From NCBI RefSeq assembly GCF_001570785.1, contig NZ_BCSI01000005.1, positions 47,396 to 111,395 on the forward strand: a stretch of 64,000 bases of DNA, in the 5' to 3' direction. Shown here in pieces: positions 8,473 through 16,762 of this stretch; position 1 is the stretch's first letter, and each line of letters opens with the position of its first letter. The DNA is from Dermabacter hominis NBRC 106157. GTDB taxonomy: Bacteria > Actinomycetota > Actinomycetes > Actinomycetales > Dermabacteraceae. The notes below the pieces were generated by a model, which did no database searches, was not told where the DNA came from, and saw only the letters and a list, made by a program, of their open reading frames with translations. The position numbers were made by a program, and so were the translations under genes.

Positions 8473-8823
8473 ATGCAGAAGTTCGATGAACTCGATGCGG
8501 CGCACCTCAAGAGCGACGTTCCCGATTTCCGCGCTGGCGACAACGTCAAGGTGCACGTGAAGGTTGTCGAAGGTAACCGCTCGCGTATCCAGGTGTTCCA
8601 GGGCTATGTCATCGCTCGCAAGGGCGGCGGCATCAAGGAAACCTTCCGCGTCCGCAAGGTCTCGTTCGGCGTCGGCGTCGAGCGTGTCTTCCCGGTTCAC
8701 GCTCCGACGGTCGAGAAGATCGAGGTCGTTTCTCGCGGTGACGTTCGCCGTGCGAAGCTCTACTACCTTCGTGGCCTCACAGGCAAGAAGGCCCGCATCC
8801 GCGAGAAGCGCGAACACTCCTGA
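8473..8823 (+). CDS. rplS: 50S ribosomal protein L19 (bL19)
   Basis: bL19 sits at the subunit interface. The 116-residue product matches the family throughout: [34 protein letters not shown] and the [15 protein letters not shown] terminus. The ATG has aggagaaa in front. The 279-bp gap upstream (8194-8472) must hold divergent promoters for this gene and the membrane protein. lepB follows 8 bp downstream. Confidence 0.98.
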   Translation: MQKFDELDAAHLKSDVPDFRAGDNVKVHVKVVEGNRSRIQVFQGYVIARKGGGIKETFRVRKVSFGVGVERVFPVHAPTVEKIEVVSRGDVRRAKLYYLRGLTGKKARIREKREHS

Positions 8824-8831
8824 TTCGCGCC

Positions 8832-9401
8832 TTGCGCTCTCAATCGCAGCCGCGGCGATCGCTCCTCGTGTGGGTGATCGCCGCGGTTTTATGCGTCATA
8901 CTTCTCGCCGCGCTTGGTGTGCGGCATTTCGTGGTGACGACCTACCACGTGCCGAGTGGGTCAATGGCGCCGACGCTCAACGCGGGGGAGTACATCGTCG
9001 TGGATCGCACGAGCCGAGGTACGGCGCGTCGTGGTGACGTCGTGGTGTTCGACGGTAAGGGGTATTTCGGCGGAGCGTCACAGTATTGGGTGAAGCGTGT
9101 GATCGGCGTCGGTGGCGATCGCGTGCGCTGCTGTACCAGCGAAGGCCTGCTCGAGGTGAACGGTCGCCCGCTCGAGGAACCTTATCTTCCCGATTCCCTC
9201 ACGCGTGCGAGCGCGATCGATTTTGATGTCGCTGTGCCCGAGGGGCACATGTTTCTTCTCGGCGACAGCCGCGATCATTCTTCCGATTCGCGCAACCACC
9301 TTGGTGATCCCGGTGGAGGCATGGTTCCCGTTTCACGCACCCAAGGGCGCGTGACGCGTGTCGTGTGGCCGCTTCCCAATGGGCGCGAGATCTCCCACTA
9401 G
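8832..9401 (+). CDS. lepB: Signal peptidase I (first copy)
   Basis: Type I signal peptidase removes signal peptides from exported proteins at the outer membrane face. The 189-residue product has one N-terminal membrane segment (about 10-31), the catalytic Ser44 in PSGSMAPTL, the general base Lys88 in WVKRVIGVGGDRV and the GDSRDHSSDSR box. The start is a TTG at 8832, 8 bp after rplS. A second, longer signal peptidase follows directly. Confidence 0.93.
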   Translation: MRSQSQPRRSLLVWVIAAVLCVILLAALGVRHFVVTTYHVPSGSMAPTLNAGEYIVVDRTSRGTARRGDVVVFDGKGYFGGASQYWVKRVIGVGGDRVRCCTSEGLLEVNGRPLEEPYLPDSLTRASAIDFDVAVPEGHMFLLGDSRDHSSDSRNHLGDPGGGMVPVSRTQGRVTRVVWPLPNGREISH

Positions 9402-9412
9402 ACTGGATCCGA
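9399..9412 (+). promoter_or_regulatory. Candidate leaderless promoter of second lepB
   Basis: TAGACT (9399-9404) overlaps the stop codon of the first lepB and lies exactly 7 nt before the ATG of the second, the TANNNT-N7-ATG spacing of leaderless actinobacterial genes. No Shine-Dalgarno lies between them. No -35 is evident. Confidence 0.4.
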
Positions 9413-10266
9413 TGTCTGAGCTCGAGCCCCCTACTCCCGTGGTCCCCGAACCGCGCGAATCGTCGACCGCACCGGATCCCGCCGATCCGAGTGCGGAGCC
9501 CTCGCGCCGTGCCGGCGCCAGGGCCCGCGCGAAAAAGAGCGGAGTGCTCAGCTCGGTTCTTGACTGGACGGTCACCGTTGTCATCGCACTCATCGTTGCT
9601 GTGCTGATCAAGACTTTCCTCGTGCAGCCGTTCTTCATCCCGTCGGCGTCGATGCACCCGACCCTCATGGAAGACGACAAGATCCTCGTCTCGAAGCTTC
9701 ATCCGGGAGTTCTCGACCTGCACCGTGGCGATGTCATCGTGTTTCAAGACCCGGGTAACTGGGTGGGAGGTAACCACGATCGCCCGCTCACAGCCGGACA
9801 GCAGGTCTCCAAAGTCCTCAGCTACGTGGGGCTCGCCCCGGACCCGACAGAAAATCACCTCGTGAAGCGCCTCATCGGTGTGGGCGGCGACCACATCGTG
9901 TGCAAGGAACGCGGCGGCCCGATGAGCGTTAACGGTGTGGAACTCGACGAAACCTACATCGTTCCCGGTAACGGTGCGTGCCAGGTGTCGTTCGACGTCA
10001 CGGTCCCCGAGGGCAAACTGTGGGTCATGGGGGACAACCGCTTCAATAGCGCCGACTCCTCCGAGCATTACGCGCGTGGCGAGGACCCGTTCGTCGACGA
10101 ATCGAAGGTAGCGGGCAAAGCCGTCCTGCTCTTCCTCCCGTTCGAGCACTGGAGCACCCTCAAGGACGGCGAGAAGGTGTTCGAGAAACTGAACAACGCC
10201 GAGAGCGCGGCAAGCATCGCCCCCACGCGGTCGAGGGATCTGTCGCCCCTCGCGCTCGCCGCGTAA
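9412..10266 (+). CDS. lepB: Signal peptidase I (second copy)
   Basis: The 284-residue paralogue has a 44-residue Pro/Ala/Arg-rich cytoplasmic tail, one membrane segment (about 52-70), the catalytic Ser80 in PSASMHPTL, Lys152 in VKRLIGVGGD and the GDNRFNSADS box. It has an insert between the Ser and Lys boxes and a C-terminal extension absent from the first copy. ATG at 9412 gives the family-like N-terminus. Tandem signal peptidases here are common in actinobacteria and may divide substrates. Confidence 0.95.
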   Translation: MSELEPPTPVVPEPRESSTAPDPADPSAEPSRRAGARARAKKSGVLSSVLDWTVTVVIALIVAVLIKTFLVQPFFIPSASMHPTLMEDDKILVSKLHPGVLDLHRGDVIVFQDPGNWVGGNHDRPLTAGQQVSKVLSYVGLAPDPTENHLVKRLIGVGGDHIVCKERGGPMSVNGVELDETYIVPGNGACQVSFDVTVPEGKLWVMGDNRFNSADSSEHYARGEDPFVDESKVAGKAVLLFLPFEHWSTLKDGEKVFEKLNNAESAASIAPTRSRDLSPLALAA

Positions 10267-10273
10267 GGCCCGC

Positions 10274-11056
10274 GTGACGCGAATGCCACGTCCCTCCGCG
10301 ACTGCCGAGCGCGAGCTTTTTCTTGCGAGTGCATTTCTTGCCGCACACCCTGACGCCTCGTCGTGCGCGGTCATTGGGCTCGACGAAGTGGGTCGCGGGG
10401 CTCTCGCCGGCCCGGTCGCTGTGGGCGCTTTCGCGGTGAGGTGCGAGCGGGGTGAGGATCCGGTTCCGACGCTTGCCGAGCTACCGTCGGGCCTCAAAGA
10501 CTCCAAGCTGCTCAGCCCCACCAAACGCGAGGCGTTTTTCGCGACCCTCGCGGGCGGGGCGAGCTCGATTCCTCTTCCGCTCGGGCTCGTTGCGCGATGC
10601 GGAACGGAGGTGTGCCCGGCAGCCGTCGGAACTGCACGGGCCAGGGAGATTGACGAGCACGGTATTTCTCATGCGCTCACCCTCGCGGCGACGCGTGCTC
10701 TCGAGGCGACCCGCGAGGCACTCGACGTGCCGCTTGCGGGCGTGATTCTGGATGGGAACCACGATTATGTGTCGCGCGGGTGCGAGACGCCGCTCGAGTG
10801 CCCGCTCGAGGTGGTCGTCAAGGCTGATCAGACGTGCGTATCGGTGGCCGCGGCGAGCATTCTCGCGAAGGTTGCGCGAGATCGCCACATGGGTGCGCTC
10901 GACACCGAAGCCCCCGGGTATGGGTGGGCCGGCAACAAAGGCTACGGGTCCAAGGCGCACCGCGAGGCGATCGCAAAGCTGGGGATCCACGCCGAGCATC
11001 GCGCGAGTTGGAAGCTCGTGCCGGCTGAACAGCCGGGATTCGATCTGCCACTGTAA
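10274..11056 (+). CDS. rnhB: Ribonuclease HII
   Basis: RNase HII cuts RNA in RNA-DNA hybrids and removes single ribonucleotides from DNA. The 260-residue product has the DEDD-type metal site starting with D37-E38 in GLDEVGRGALAGP, LKDSKLLSPTKRE, ILDGNHDY and KADQTCVSVAAASILAKVARD. The GTG is 7 bp after lepB; ATG 10283 is an alternative start. Confidence 0.96.
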   Translation: MTRMPRPSATAERELFLASAFLAAHPDASSCAVIGLDEVGRGALAGPVAVGAFAVRCERGEDPVPTLAELPSGLKDSKLLSPTKREAFFATLAGGASSIPLPLGLVARCGTEVCPAAVGTARAREIDEHGISHALTLAATRALEATREALDVPLAGVILDGNHDYVSRGCETPLECPLEVVVKADQTCVSVAAASILAKVARDRHMGALDTEAPGYGWAGNKGYGSKAHREAIAKLGIHAEHRASWKLVPAEQPGFDLPL

Positions 11057-11123
11057 TCTTGACAATCGCGGGCGGCACGCCGCTGCGAACGACCATGAGA
11101 GCCACGACGTGAGGGAGGGCGCT

Positions 11124-11423
11124 TTGAACGTGCATGATCTCGATGCCTACGAGGCCGACATGGAGCTTCAGCTCTATCGCGAATACCGCGACGTCGTGGG
11201 AACGTATGCGTACCGCATCGAAACTGAGCGAAGGCTCTACCTCGCGAACCAGGTCGACGTGCACGTTCAGCATGCGGGCGGCGAAGTGTTCTACGAGTTG
11301 AACCTTGCCGATGCGTGGGTGTGGGACGTGCACCGAACGTCGCGATTCGTGCGTTCCGTTCGCGTGTTGACGTTCAAGGACGTCAACGTTGAAGAGCTCG
11401 AGAAGCCCGAGTTCGATCTCTAG
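11124..11423 (+). CDS. DUF2469 family protein
   Basis: A 99-residue conserved actinobacterial protein recognised by DLDAYEADMELQLYREYRDV and the ETERRLYLAN block. Its function is not known; it is consistently found between rnhB and yraN. I chose TTG at 11124 because gggaggg sits 5 nt before it; GTG 11130 is possible. Confidence 0.9.
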   Translation: MNVHDLDAYEADMELQLYREYRDVVGTYAYRIETERRLYLANQVDVHVQHAGGEVFYELNLADAWVWDVHRTSRFVRSVRVLTFKDVNVEELEKPEFDL

Positions 11424-11523
11424 CCATGCCGTAGTCGGTGGTTCGCGCCTCACAGGGCGCACCCATCCACAATTGGTCGTTGCTCGACTGACACCGATGC
11501 GCAGTTTCGGCATCGTGTGAGGC

Positions 11524-11922
11524 ATGACGATCACGACAGAAGTCAACACTCGCGGTGCCGACACCCTCTCCACCAAAAAACTTGGCAACCTCGGCGAGGA
11601 CATCGCCGCAGACATCCTCACGCGCGCGGGCTACGAGATCCTCGAGCGGAACTTCCGCACGCGCCACGGTGAAATCGACATCGTCGCCCTCGACGGCGAC
11701 ACGCTCGTGTTCATCGAGGTCAAAACGCGGCGCAGCCTCGTGATGGGCTCGGCGGTAGAAGCGGTCGATTCCCGCAAGGTGCGCAAGCTTCGCACGATGA
11801 TAGGCGCATATTTTCTCGAGCGAAGCCCGCAGCACTCTGGCGTGCGTCTCGATGCTTTCGGTGTCTTCGTCATGCCCGGCGGTCACGTCGACGTTACACA
11901 CCTCAAGGCAGTGGGCTCATGA
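11524..11922 (+). CDS. yraN: YraN / UPF0102 family nuclease-like protein
   Basis: The 132-residue product has the endonuclease-like fold signature: LGNLGEDIAADIL, then GEIDIVALDGDTLVFIEVKTRRS with the D-x-E-x-K type active-site pattern. UPF0102 proteins are predicted Holliday-junction-resolvase-like nucleases. Overlaps the comM-like gene by 4 bp (ATGA), and so is coupled to it. Confidence 0.92.
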   Translation: MTITTEVNTRGADTLSTKKLGNLGEDIAADILTRAGYEILERNFRTRHGEIDIVALDGDTLVFIEVKTRRSLVMGSAVEAVDSRKVRKLRTMIGAYFLERSPQHSGVRLDAFGVFVMPGGHVDVTHLKAVGS

Positions 11923-13460
11923 GCGTCGCGCGCGTGCTCGGCATGAGCCTGTGGGGGCTCGAGGGGCGAATTGTTGAGGTTGAATGCGAAATCAGCAGGG
12001 GGCTTCCCGCTTTCGTGATCGTGGGGCTCCCGGACTCCTCGACCCTCCAGGCTCGCGAGCGCGTCAAGAGTGCGTGCGCCAACGCGGGCCATGCGGTTGG
12101 GGAGAAAAAAGTTACCGTAAACCTCTCGCCCGCGTGGATGAAAAAGAGCGGCTCCGGGTTCGATCTCCCGATTGCCGTCGCGACCCTCGCTGCGAAGGGG
12201 GTCCTCCCGCCGGGACACCTTGAGAACACGCTCTTCATCGCTGAACTTGCGCTCGAGGGGAGTCTCAGGCCCGTGCCCGGGATTCTCCCCGCAGTGCGGG
12301 CCGCGGCCAAAAGCGGGGTGCGTCGGGTCGTCGTTGCCGAGGCCAACGCTGACGAAGCGCGCCTCGTGCCCGGCATCGACGTGCACTCTGCGTGCCATCT
12401 CGGCGAGGTCCTTAACGCATTCGGGGGAAAAGCCGTGTGGAGTCGACGTGGGCTTTTTGACCTCGAGGAGGAAGAGGGCCCAGGCGAACCGCCGACCGCC
12501 GTGCGCGAACAGCCTGATTTTCTAGACATCAAGGGGCAGAAACTCGGGCGCGAGGCGGCAGAGATCGCCGCCGCGGGAGGCCATCACATGCTCCTTCTCG
12601 GGCCGCCCGGCGCGGGCAAAAGCATGATTGCCTCGCGCCTTCCAAGCATCCTTCCTCCGCTCGAGCCGGAGCGTGCCCTCGAGCTCAGCGCGATCGCTTC
12701 GATTGCCGGGGAGTTCGATGCGTCGAAAGGGCTTGTGAGCGAGGCGCCCTTTATTGCTCCGCACCACACCTCGAGCGTCGCGTCGATCATCGGCGGCGGC
12801 AGTAACCTTGCGAGTCCCGGCGCTGTCTCTCGCGCTCACGGGGGAGTGCTTTTCTTTGACGAAGCGCCTGAGTTCGCGCCCAAGGTTCTCGAGTCGCTTC
12901 GGGAGGTGCTCGAGACGGGGGAGGTGTCTCTCCACCGCACTCGCGGCGTGGCGACCTATCCCGCGGCGTTTCAACTGATCCTCGCCGCCAATCCGTGTCC
13001 GTGCGGCCATGCCGATGCGCGAGGCGACCGGTGCCGGTGCACGTCGCTTCAGCGCCGCCGCTACATGGCGCGTTTATCCGGGCCGATCGTCGACCGCATC
13101 GACCTTCGGATCACGCTTGCGCCCGTGCGTTCCCTCAGCGGATCGACGAAAGAAGAATCGAGCGCGCACATCCGAGAGCGCGTGTGTGCGGCGCGCGAGG
13201 CTCAGCATCGACGCCTCGACGGCAGCGGCTATCTCGTTAACGCCCAGGTGAGCGGCCGGTTTCTCGATCAAGAGATGCCATTGGAGCGCGCCGACGACGC
13301 GATCCTGGTGCGTGCAGTGGAGCGCGGTCGCCTCACGATGCGGGGCCGCGACCGCGTGCGGCGTGTCGCGTGGACCCTCGCCGACCTTGAAGGGAAGGCA
13401 CGGCCGACGAGCGCCCACGTCGCGACGGCTCTCGAGCTTCGAGGGGAGGATACGTCGTGA
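11919..13460 (+). CDS. comM: YifB/ComM-type Mg-chelatase-like AAA+ ATPase
   Basis: The 513-residue product has an N-terminal LonC-like domain (GRIVEVECEISRGLPAFVIVGLPD), Walker A GPPGAGKS at 228-235, Walker B FFDEAPEF, a Cys-rich motif (NPCPCGHADARGDRCRC) and a C-terminal lid domain. ComM is a branch-migration helicase in natural transformation of Gram-negatives; in actinobacteria the role is unproven. It sits in the usual yraN-comM-dprA order, with 4-bp overlaps on both sides. Confidence 0.93.
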   Translation: MSVARVLGMSLWGLEGRIVEVECEISRGLPAFVIVGLPDSSTLQARERVKSACANAGHAVGEKKVTVNLSPAWMKKSGSGFDLPIAVATLAAKGVLPPGHLENTLFIAELALEGSLRPVPGILPAVRAAAKSGVRRVVVAEANADEARLVPGIDVHSACHLGEVLNAFGGKAVWSRRGLFDLEEEEGPGEPPTAVREQPDFLDIKGQKLGREAAEIAAAGGHHMLLLGPPGAGKSMIASRLPSILPPLEPERALELSAIASIAGEFDASKGLVSEAPFIAPHHTSSVASIIGGGSNLASPGAVSRAHGGVLFFDEAPEFAPKVLESLREVLETGEVSLHRTRGVATYPAAFQLILAANPCPCGHADARGDRCRCTSLQRRRYMARLSGPIVDRIDLRITLAPVRSLSGSTKEESSAHIRERVCAAREAQHRRLDGSGYLVNAQVSGRFLDQEMPLERADDAILVRAVERGRLTMRGRDRVRRVAWTLADLEGKARPTSAHVATALELRGEDTS

Positions 13461-14785
13461 TCGAGCCGAAAAGCGGGAGCGAGGTGGCACGTTTTTGGGA
13501 TGCCGACTCCGTTCCTCTCGAGCCTTGTGCTTCGCGTGCTGACCTCGAGGCACGAGCGGCGTGGAGCGCCCTCGCTGAAGCGACGGATGCCGCCGCACGG
13601 TACCTGTGGCTTTCGCGCGGGCCCGTCGATGCACTTGCCCTGGCGCTCGACGGTTCCATCCGCGAGATTGCGGTGGCCCTCGAGGAAGCGGCCCACGACC
13701 CAGAGGCTGGGCAGCTCCACGTGACCGCCGTGCATGAATCCATGAAAATCCGCGACGCGCGAAGCGCGGCCGAAAAGGCCAAAGCTGCGTGGGAAGCGCG
13801 CGCGAGCGAAACGCGATACGTTCTCGAGCACTCGAGCGAGCACGGCATCAGGCTCATCCGGCCCGGCGAAGCAGGGTGGCCCGCGGGACTCTCGCGGCTC
13901 GCGATTAACGCGCCGTTCGCCCTGTGGTGCGCCGGCGGTCACGCTGGCGAGGACACAGACTCCTTGCGCTCCGTTGCCCTCGTGGGTTCGCGTGGAGCGA
14001 CGCGTTACGGCACTGGCGTTGCCCACGACTTCGCCTCGGCGCTCGCGGAACGAGGAGTGCGGGTGGTCTCGGGTGGCGCGCTCGGGATCGATGCCGCGGC
14101 CCACGCTGGAGCGCTCGCGGCGCGGAGCCTCAAGGAGGGAGGGGGTGGGACTGTCGCATTCCTCGCGGGTGGCCTCGACGATTACTACCCGCGCGCAAAT
14201 GCGGCGCTCCTCACCCGTGTGAGGAATGAAGGCAGGCTTTTTTCTGAGGCGCCCATCGGTACGCGGCCCACCAGGTGGAGGTTCCTGTCGCGCAACCGGC
14301 TCATTGCCGCGGCAAGCGACGCCACGATCGTGATCGAGGCTGCGTGGCGCTCAGGAGCTCTGTCGACCGCCGCGCACGCCGATTCGCTGTCTCTCCCCGT
14401 TGGTGCTGTTCCCGGCCCCGTAACTTCGGCAGAAAGTAGCGGGTGCCATCGGTTGATCGCCGAGCGGGGTGCGCAGCTTGTCTCGCGGGTTGAGGACGTC
14501 GAGCTCATGATCTCGGGAGGACCGGGATATTCGGCAACCGTCGGACTACCGGAGAATTCCGCCTCACCCGGCACCCTCCCACTTGATGTCGACCTTCTCG
14601 GCCCCGTGGATCGCCTTGTGTTTGACGGCATCCCGCGGTTTTCCGCGATTGGCGTCGGAGAGCTCGCGGCACTGTGTGCCCTCGATCCCGAACAGGTGGC
14701 GGCAAGCCTCACGCGAATCGAGCTTCTCGGGCTCGTGCAGGTGAGCCGTGGCAGGGTGCGTCGCACTGCTTCGGGAGCTGCTTAA
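13457..14785 (+). CDS. dprA: DNA-processing protein DprA
   Basis: DprA loads RecA on incoming single-stranded DNA. The 442-residue product has a Rossmann fold with VGSRGATRYG, the VVSGGALGIDAAAHAGAL stretch and the SEAPIGTRPTRWRFLSRNRLIAA block, followed by a C-terminal winged-helix (about 375-440, ending VSRGRVRR). The GTG start overlaps the comM stop by 4 bp. No late competence uptake genes are in the window, so competence cannot be inferred from it. Confidence 0.94.
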   Translation: MIEPKSGSEVARFWDADSVPLEPCASRADLEARAAWSALAEATDAAARYLWLSRGPVDALALALDGSIREIAVALEEAAHDPEAGQLHVTAVHESMKIRDARSAAEKAKAAWEARASETRYVLEHSSEHGIRLIRPGEAGWPAGLSRLAINAPFALWCAGGHAGEDTDSLRSVALVGSRGATRYGTGVAHDFASALAERGVRVVSGGALGIDAAAHAGALAARSLKEGGGGTVAFLAGGLDDYYPRANAALLTRVRNEGRLFSEAPIGTRPTRWRFLSRNRLIAAASDATIVIEAAWRSGALSTAAHADSLSLPVGAVPGPVTSAESSGCHRLIAERGAQLVSRVEDVELMISGGPGYSATVGLPENSASPGTLPLDVDLLGPVDRLVFDGIPRFSAIGVGELAALCALDPEQVAASLTRIELLGLVQVSRGRVRRTASGAA

Positions 14786-14826
14786 TGAGGGCGGCGTGTG
14801 GTTGACCTTACGGACACGAGGTTGAG

Positions 14827-14863
14827 GTAATACTTAGGGAAGCTATATAGTCAAGCTATGCAA
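14827..14863 (+). promoter_or_regulatory. Probable leaderless promoter and operator of marR gene
   Basis: TATAGT (14846-14851) is a strong -10 and lies 6 nt before the ATG at 14858; no Shine-Dalgarno precedes that ATG, so transcription probably starts at the A of the start codon. ATAG-TCAAG-CTAT (14847-14859) is an inverted repeat covering the -10 and start, a plausible autorepressor site. TTGAGG upstream at 18-nt spacing may be the -35. Confidence 0.5.
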
Positions 14864-15337
14864 ATGGGGGAATCCGGGAATCAGGCCGTTGGAGGTCCGC
14901 GCAGCAATCTCGACGAACTCGCGAACGAACTGGTTGCGAATGCTCTCCGGTTTAGTCGGACCGCCGGCCGCAATGCGGGTGGCGCGCGCTCACTCATTTC
15001 GGTGCGCGTGCTCGCGAACTTGCGTCACGGTGGACCGCTGCGCGTCGGCGAACTCGCGGCGCGCGAGTCCGTATCGCAACCAACGATGACCGGGATCGTC
15101 AACCGCCTCGCGGCCGATAACCTCGTTGAACGTCGCTCGGATGAGCGCGATGCCCGTGCCAGCGTCATCACGCTCACCGAAGCGGGCAGTGCCGAGCTCG
15201 ACCGTTCCCGTGCGGCCTCTGCCGCATCCGTGCGACCCGCGCTCTCTGCCTTAGCGCCCGAGGATCTCCACACGCTCGAACGCGCGGCGGCCCTCCTCGG
15301 CGAACTAGCCGACGCGCTCGCGCGCCCCCAACGCTAA
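14858..15337 (+). CDS. MarR-family transcriptional regulator
   Basis: The 159-residue product has the MarR winged helix: recognition region ESVSQPTMTGIVNRLAADNLVERR and wing RRSDERDARASVITLTEAG. MarR proteins are dimeric repressors released by small aromatic or toxic ligands. It lies 58 bp upstream of an MFS transporter on the same strand, so it likely controls that transporter and itself. The pair is inserted between dprA and xerC, which are otherwise close neighbours in related genomes. Confidence 0.92.
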   Translation: MQMGESGNQAVGGPRSNLDELANELVANALRFSRTAGRNAGGARSLISVRVLANLRHGGPLRVGELAARESVSQPTMTGIVNRLAADNLVERRSDERDARASVITLTEAGSAELDRSRAASAASVRPALSALAPEDLHTLERAAALLGELADALARPQR

Positions 15338-15395
15338 CCGCCCGCACGGGCGCACTCAGGCGCCCACAGCACTGTCAGATTGGAGACCCATTCGA

Positions 15396-16712
15396 ATGTC
15401 CGTTGCCGCCCCCGAGGTCGCAGAATCGACGACGCCGCCAGGAGATAGCCCCGCGGCTCCCAAACCCGAAAACACGCCGTCCATCCTTCACCAGCCGGTG
15501 GCCGTGTGGGCGATTGCCTTCGCATGCATGGTGTCGTTCATGGGGATCGGGCTCGTTGACCCGATTCTTCCGGCGATCAGTCGTGAGCTTCACGCAAGTC
15601 CCTCGCAAACGATGCTCCTATTTACGAGCTACCTGATCGTCACCTCGATCGCGATGTTCTTCAGCGGGTTCATCTCGAGCAGGCTCGGCGTGAAACGCAC
15701 TCTCATCACGGGACTCATCCTCATCGTGCTGTTCGCAGCGCTCGCGGGAACAGCGGGTAGCGTCGACGCGATCATCGGCTTCCGTGCCGGCTGGGGGCTC
15801 GGCAACGCCCTGTTCATTTCCATAGCTCTCGCGGCGATCGTCGGGGCTGCCTCGGGCGGCTCCGGTCAGGCCATCATCCTTTACGAGGCTGCGCTCGGCG
15901 TGGGCATGGCGGTGGGACCGCTCGCCGGCGGCGCCCTTGGCTCGATCTCGTGGCGCATGCCGTTTTTCGGAACCGCTGTCCTCATGGCGATTGGCCTTGT
16001 CGCGATCGTCGTTCTTTTGCCGAAGCCAGCTGCCGCACCACGGAAGGCTTCGCTTGGGGCCGGCTTCGCCGCACTGAGCCGCCCGCCGCTTCTTCTTCTC
16101 AGCGCCGCTGCCCTTTTCTACAACTTCGGGTTCTTCACCCTCCTCGCGTACTCTCCGTATCCGCTCGAGGCTGCCGCGCACGCCGCGGGAATCGAGTTCG
16201 GTGCGCACGAACTGAGCCTTGTGTTCTTCGGATGGGGTCTCGCTCTTGCGGTCACCTCGGTGCTCGCAGCCCCGAAACTGACGCGCCGATTCGGGCTCAT
16301 CCCCGTGCTGTCGGTGACGCTCGCGCTTCTCGCGGCGTGCCTCGTCACCATGGCGCTCGGTGCCCAGCGTCTTGCGCTGCTCGTCACTGCCGTCATCGTC
16401 GCGGGCCTCTTCCTTGGCATTCTCAATACGGCCCTCACCGAAGCCGTGATGGAAGCGACCGACCTTCCGCGCAACATTGCAAGCTCGACCTATTCGGGCG
16501 TGCGCTTCCTCGGCGGAGCGATTGCCCCCGCGGTCTCGGGGGCGATTGCCGATGCGCTTGGCGCAGGCGGCCCCTACTGGTTTGCCGCCGGTGCGGTTGT
16601 CCTCTCGATGATCATTCTTGTAAGCGGCCACGGACTCCTCACGCGCGTGACAACGCCTCACGCGACTCAGCAGGAAGTGGCGTCCGCGATCACTGCAGGC
16701 GACGAAGTCTGA
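15396..16712 (+). CDS. MFS transporter, probable drug/metabolite efflux
   Basis: The 438-residue product has twelve predicted membrane segments after a ~35-residue Pro/Ala-rich tail. MVSFMGIGLVDPILPAISREL in TM1 and the cytoplasmic SRLGVKRTLITG motif A are typical of drug:proton antiporter MFS proteins, and VGMAVGPLAGGALG resembles antiporter motif C. Pairing with a MarR regulator supports export. Substrate unknown. Confidence 0.9.
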   Translation: MSVAAPEVAESTTPPGDSPAAPKPENTPSILHQPVAVWAIAFACMVSFMGIGLVDPILPAISRELHASPSQTMLLFTSYLIVTSIAMFFSGFISSRLGVKRTLITGLILIVLFAALAGTAGSVDAIIGFRAGWGLGNALFISIALAAIVGAASGGSGQAIILYEAALGVGMAVGPLAGGALGSISWRMPFFGTAVLMAIGLVAIVVLLPKPAAAPRKASLGAGFAALSRPPLLLLSAAALFYNFGFFTLLAYSPYPLEAAAHAAGIEFGAHELSLVFFGWGLALAVTSVLAAPKLTRRFGLIPVLSVTLALLAACLVTMALGAQRLALLVTAVIVAGLFLGILNTALTEAVMEATDLPRNIASSTYSGVRFLGGAIAPAVSGAIADALGAGGPYWFAAGAVVLSMIILVSGHGLLTRVTTPHATQQEVASAITAGDEV

Positions 16713-16762
16713 GCGCCGAGTCGCGCCCCCGTGCGAGGGAAGCCGCGTGACACACTGGAGGG

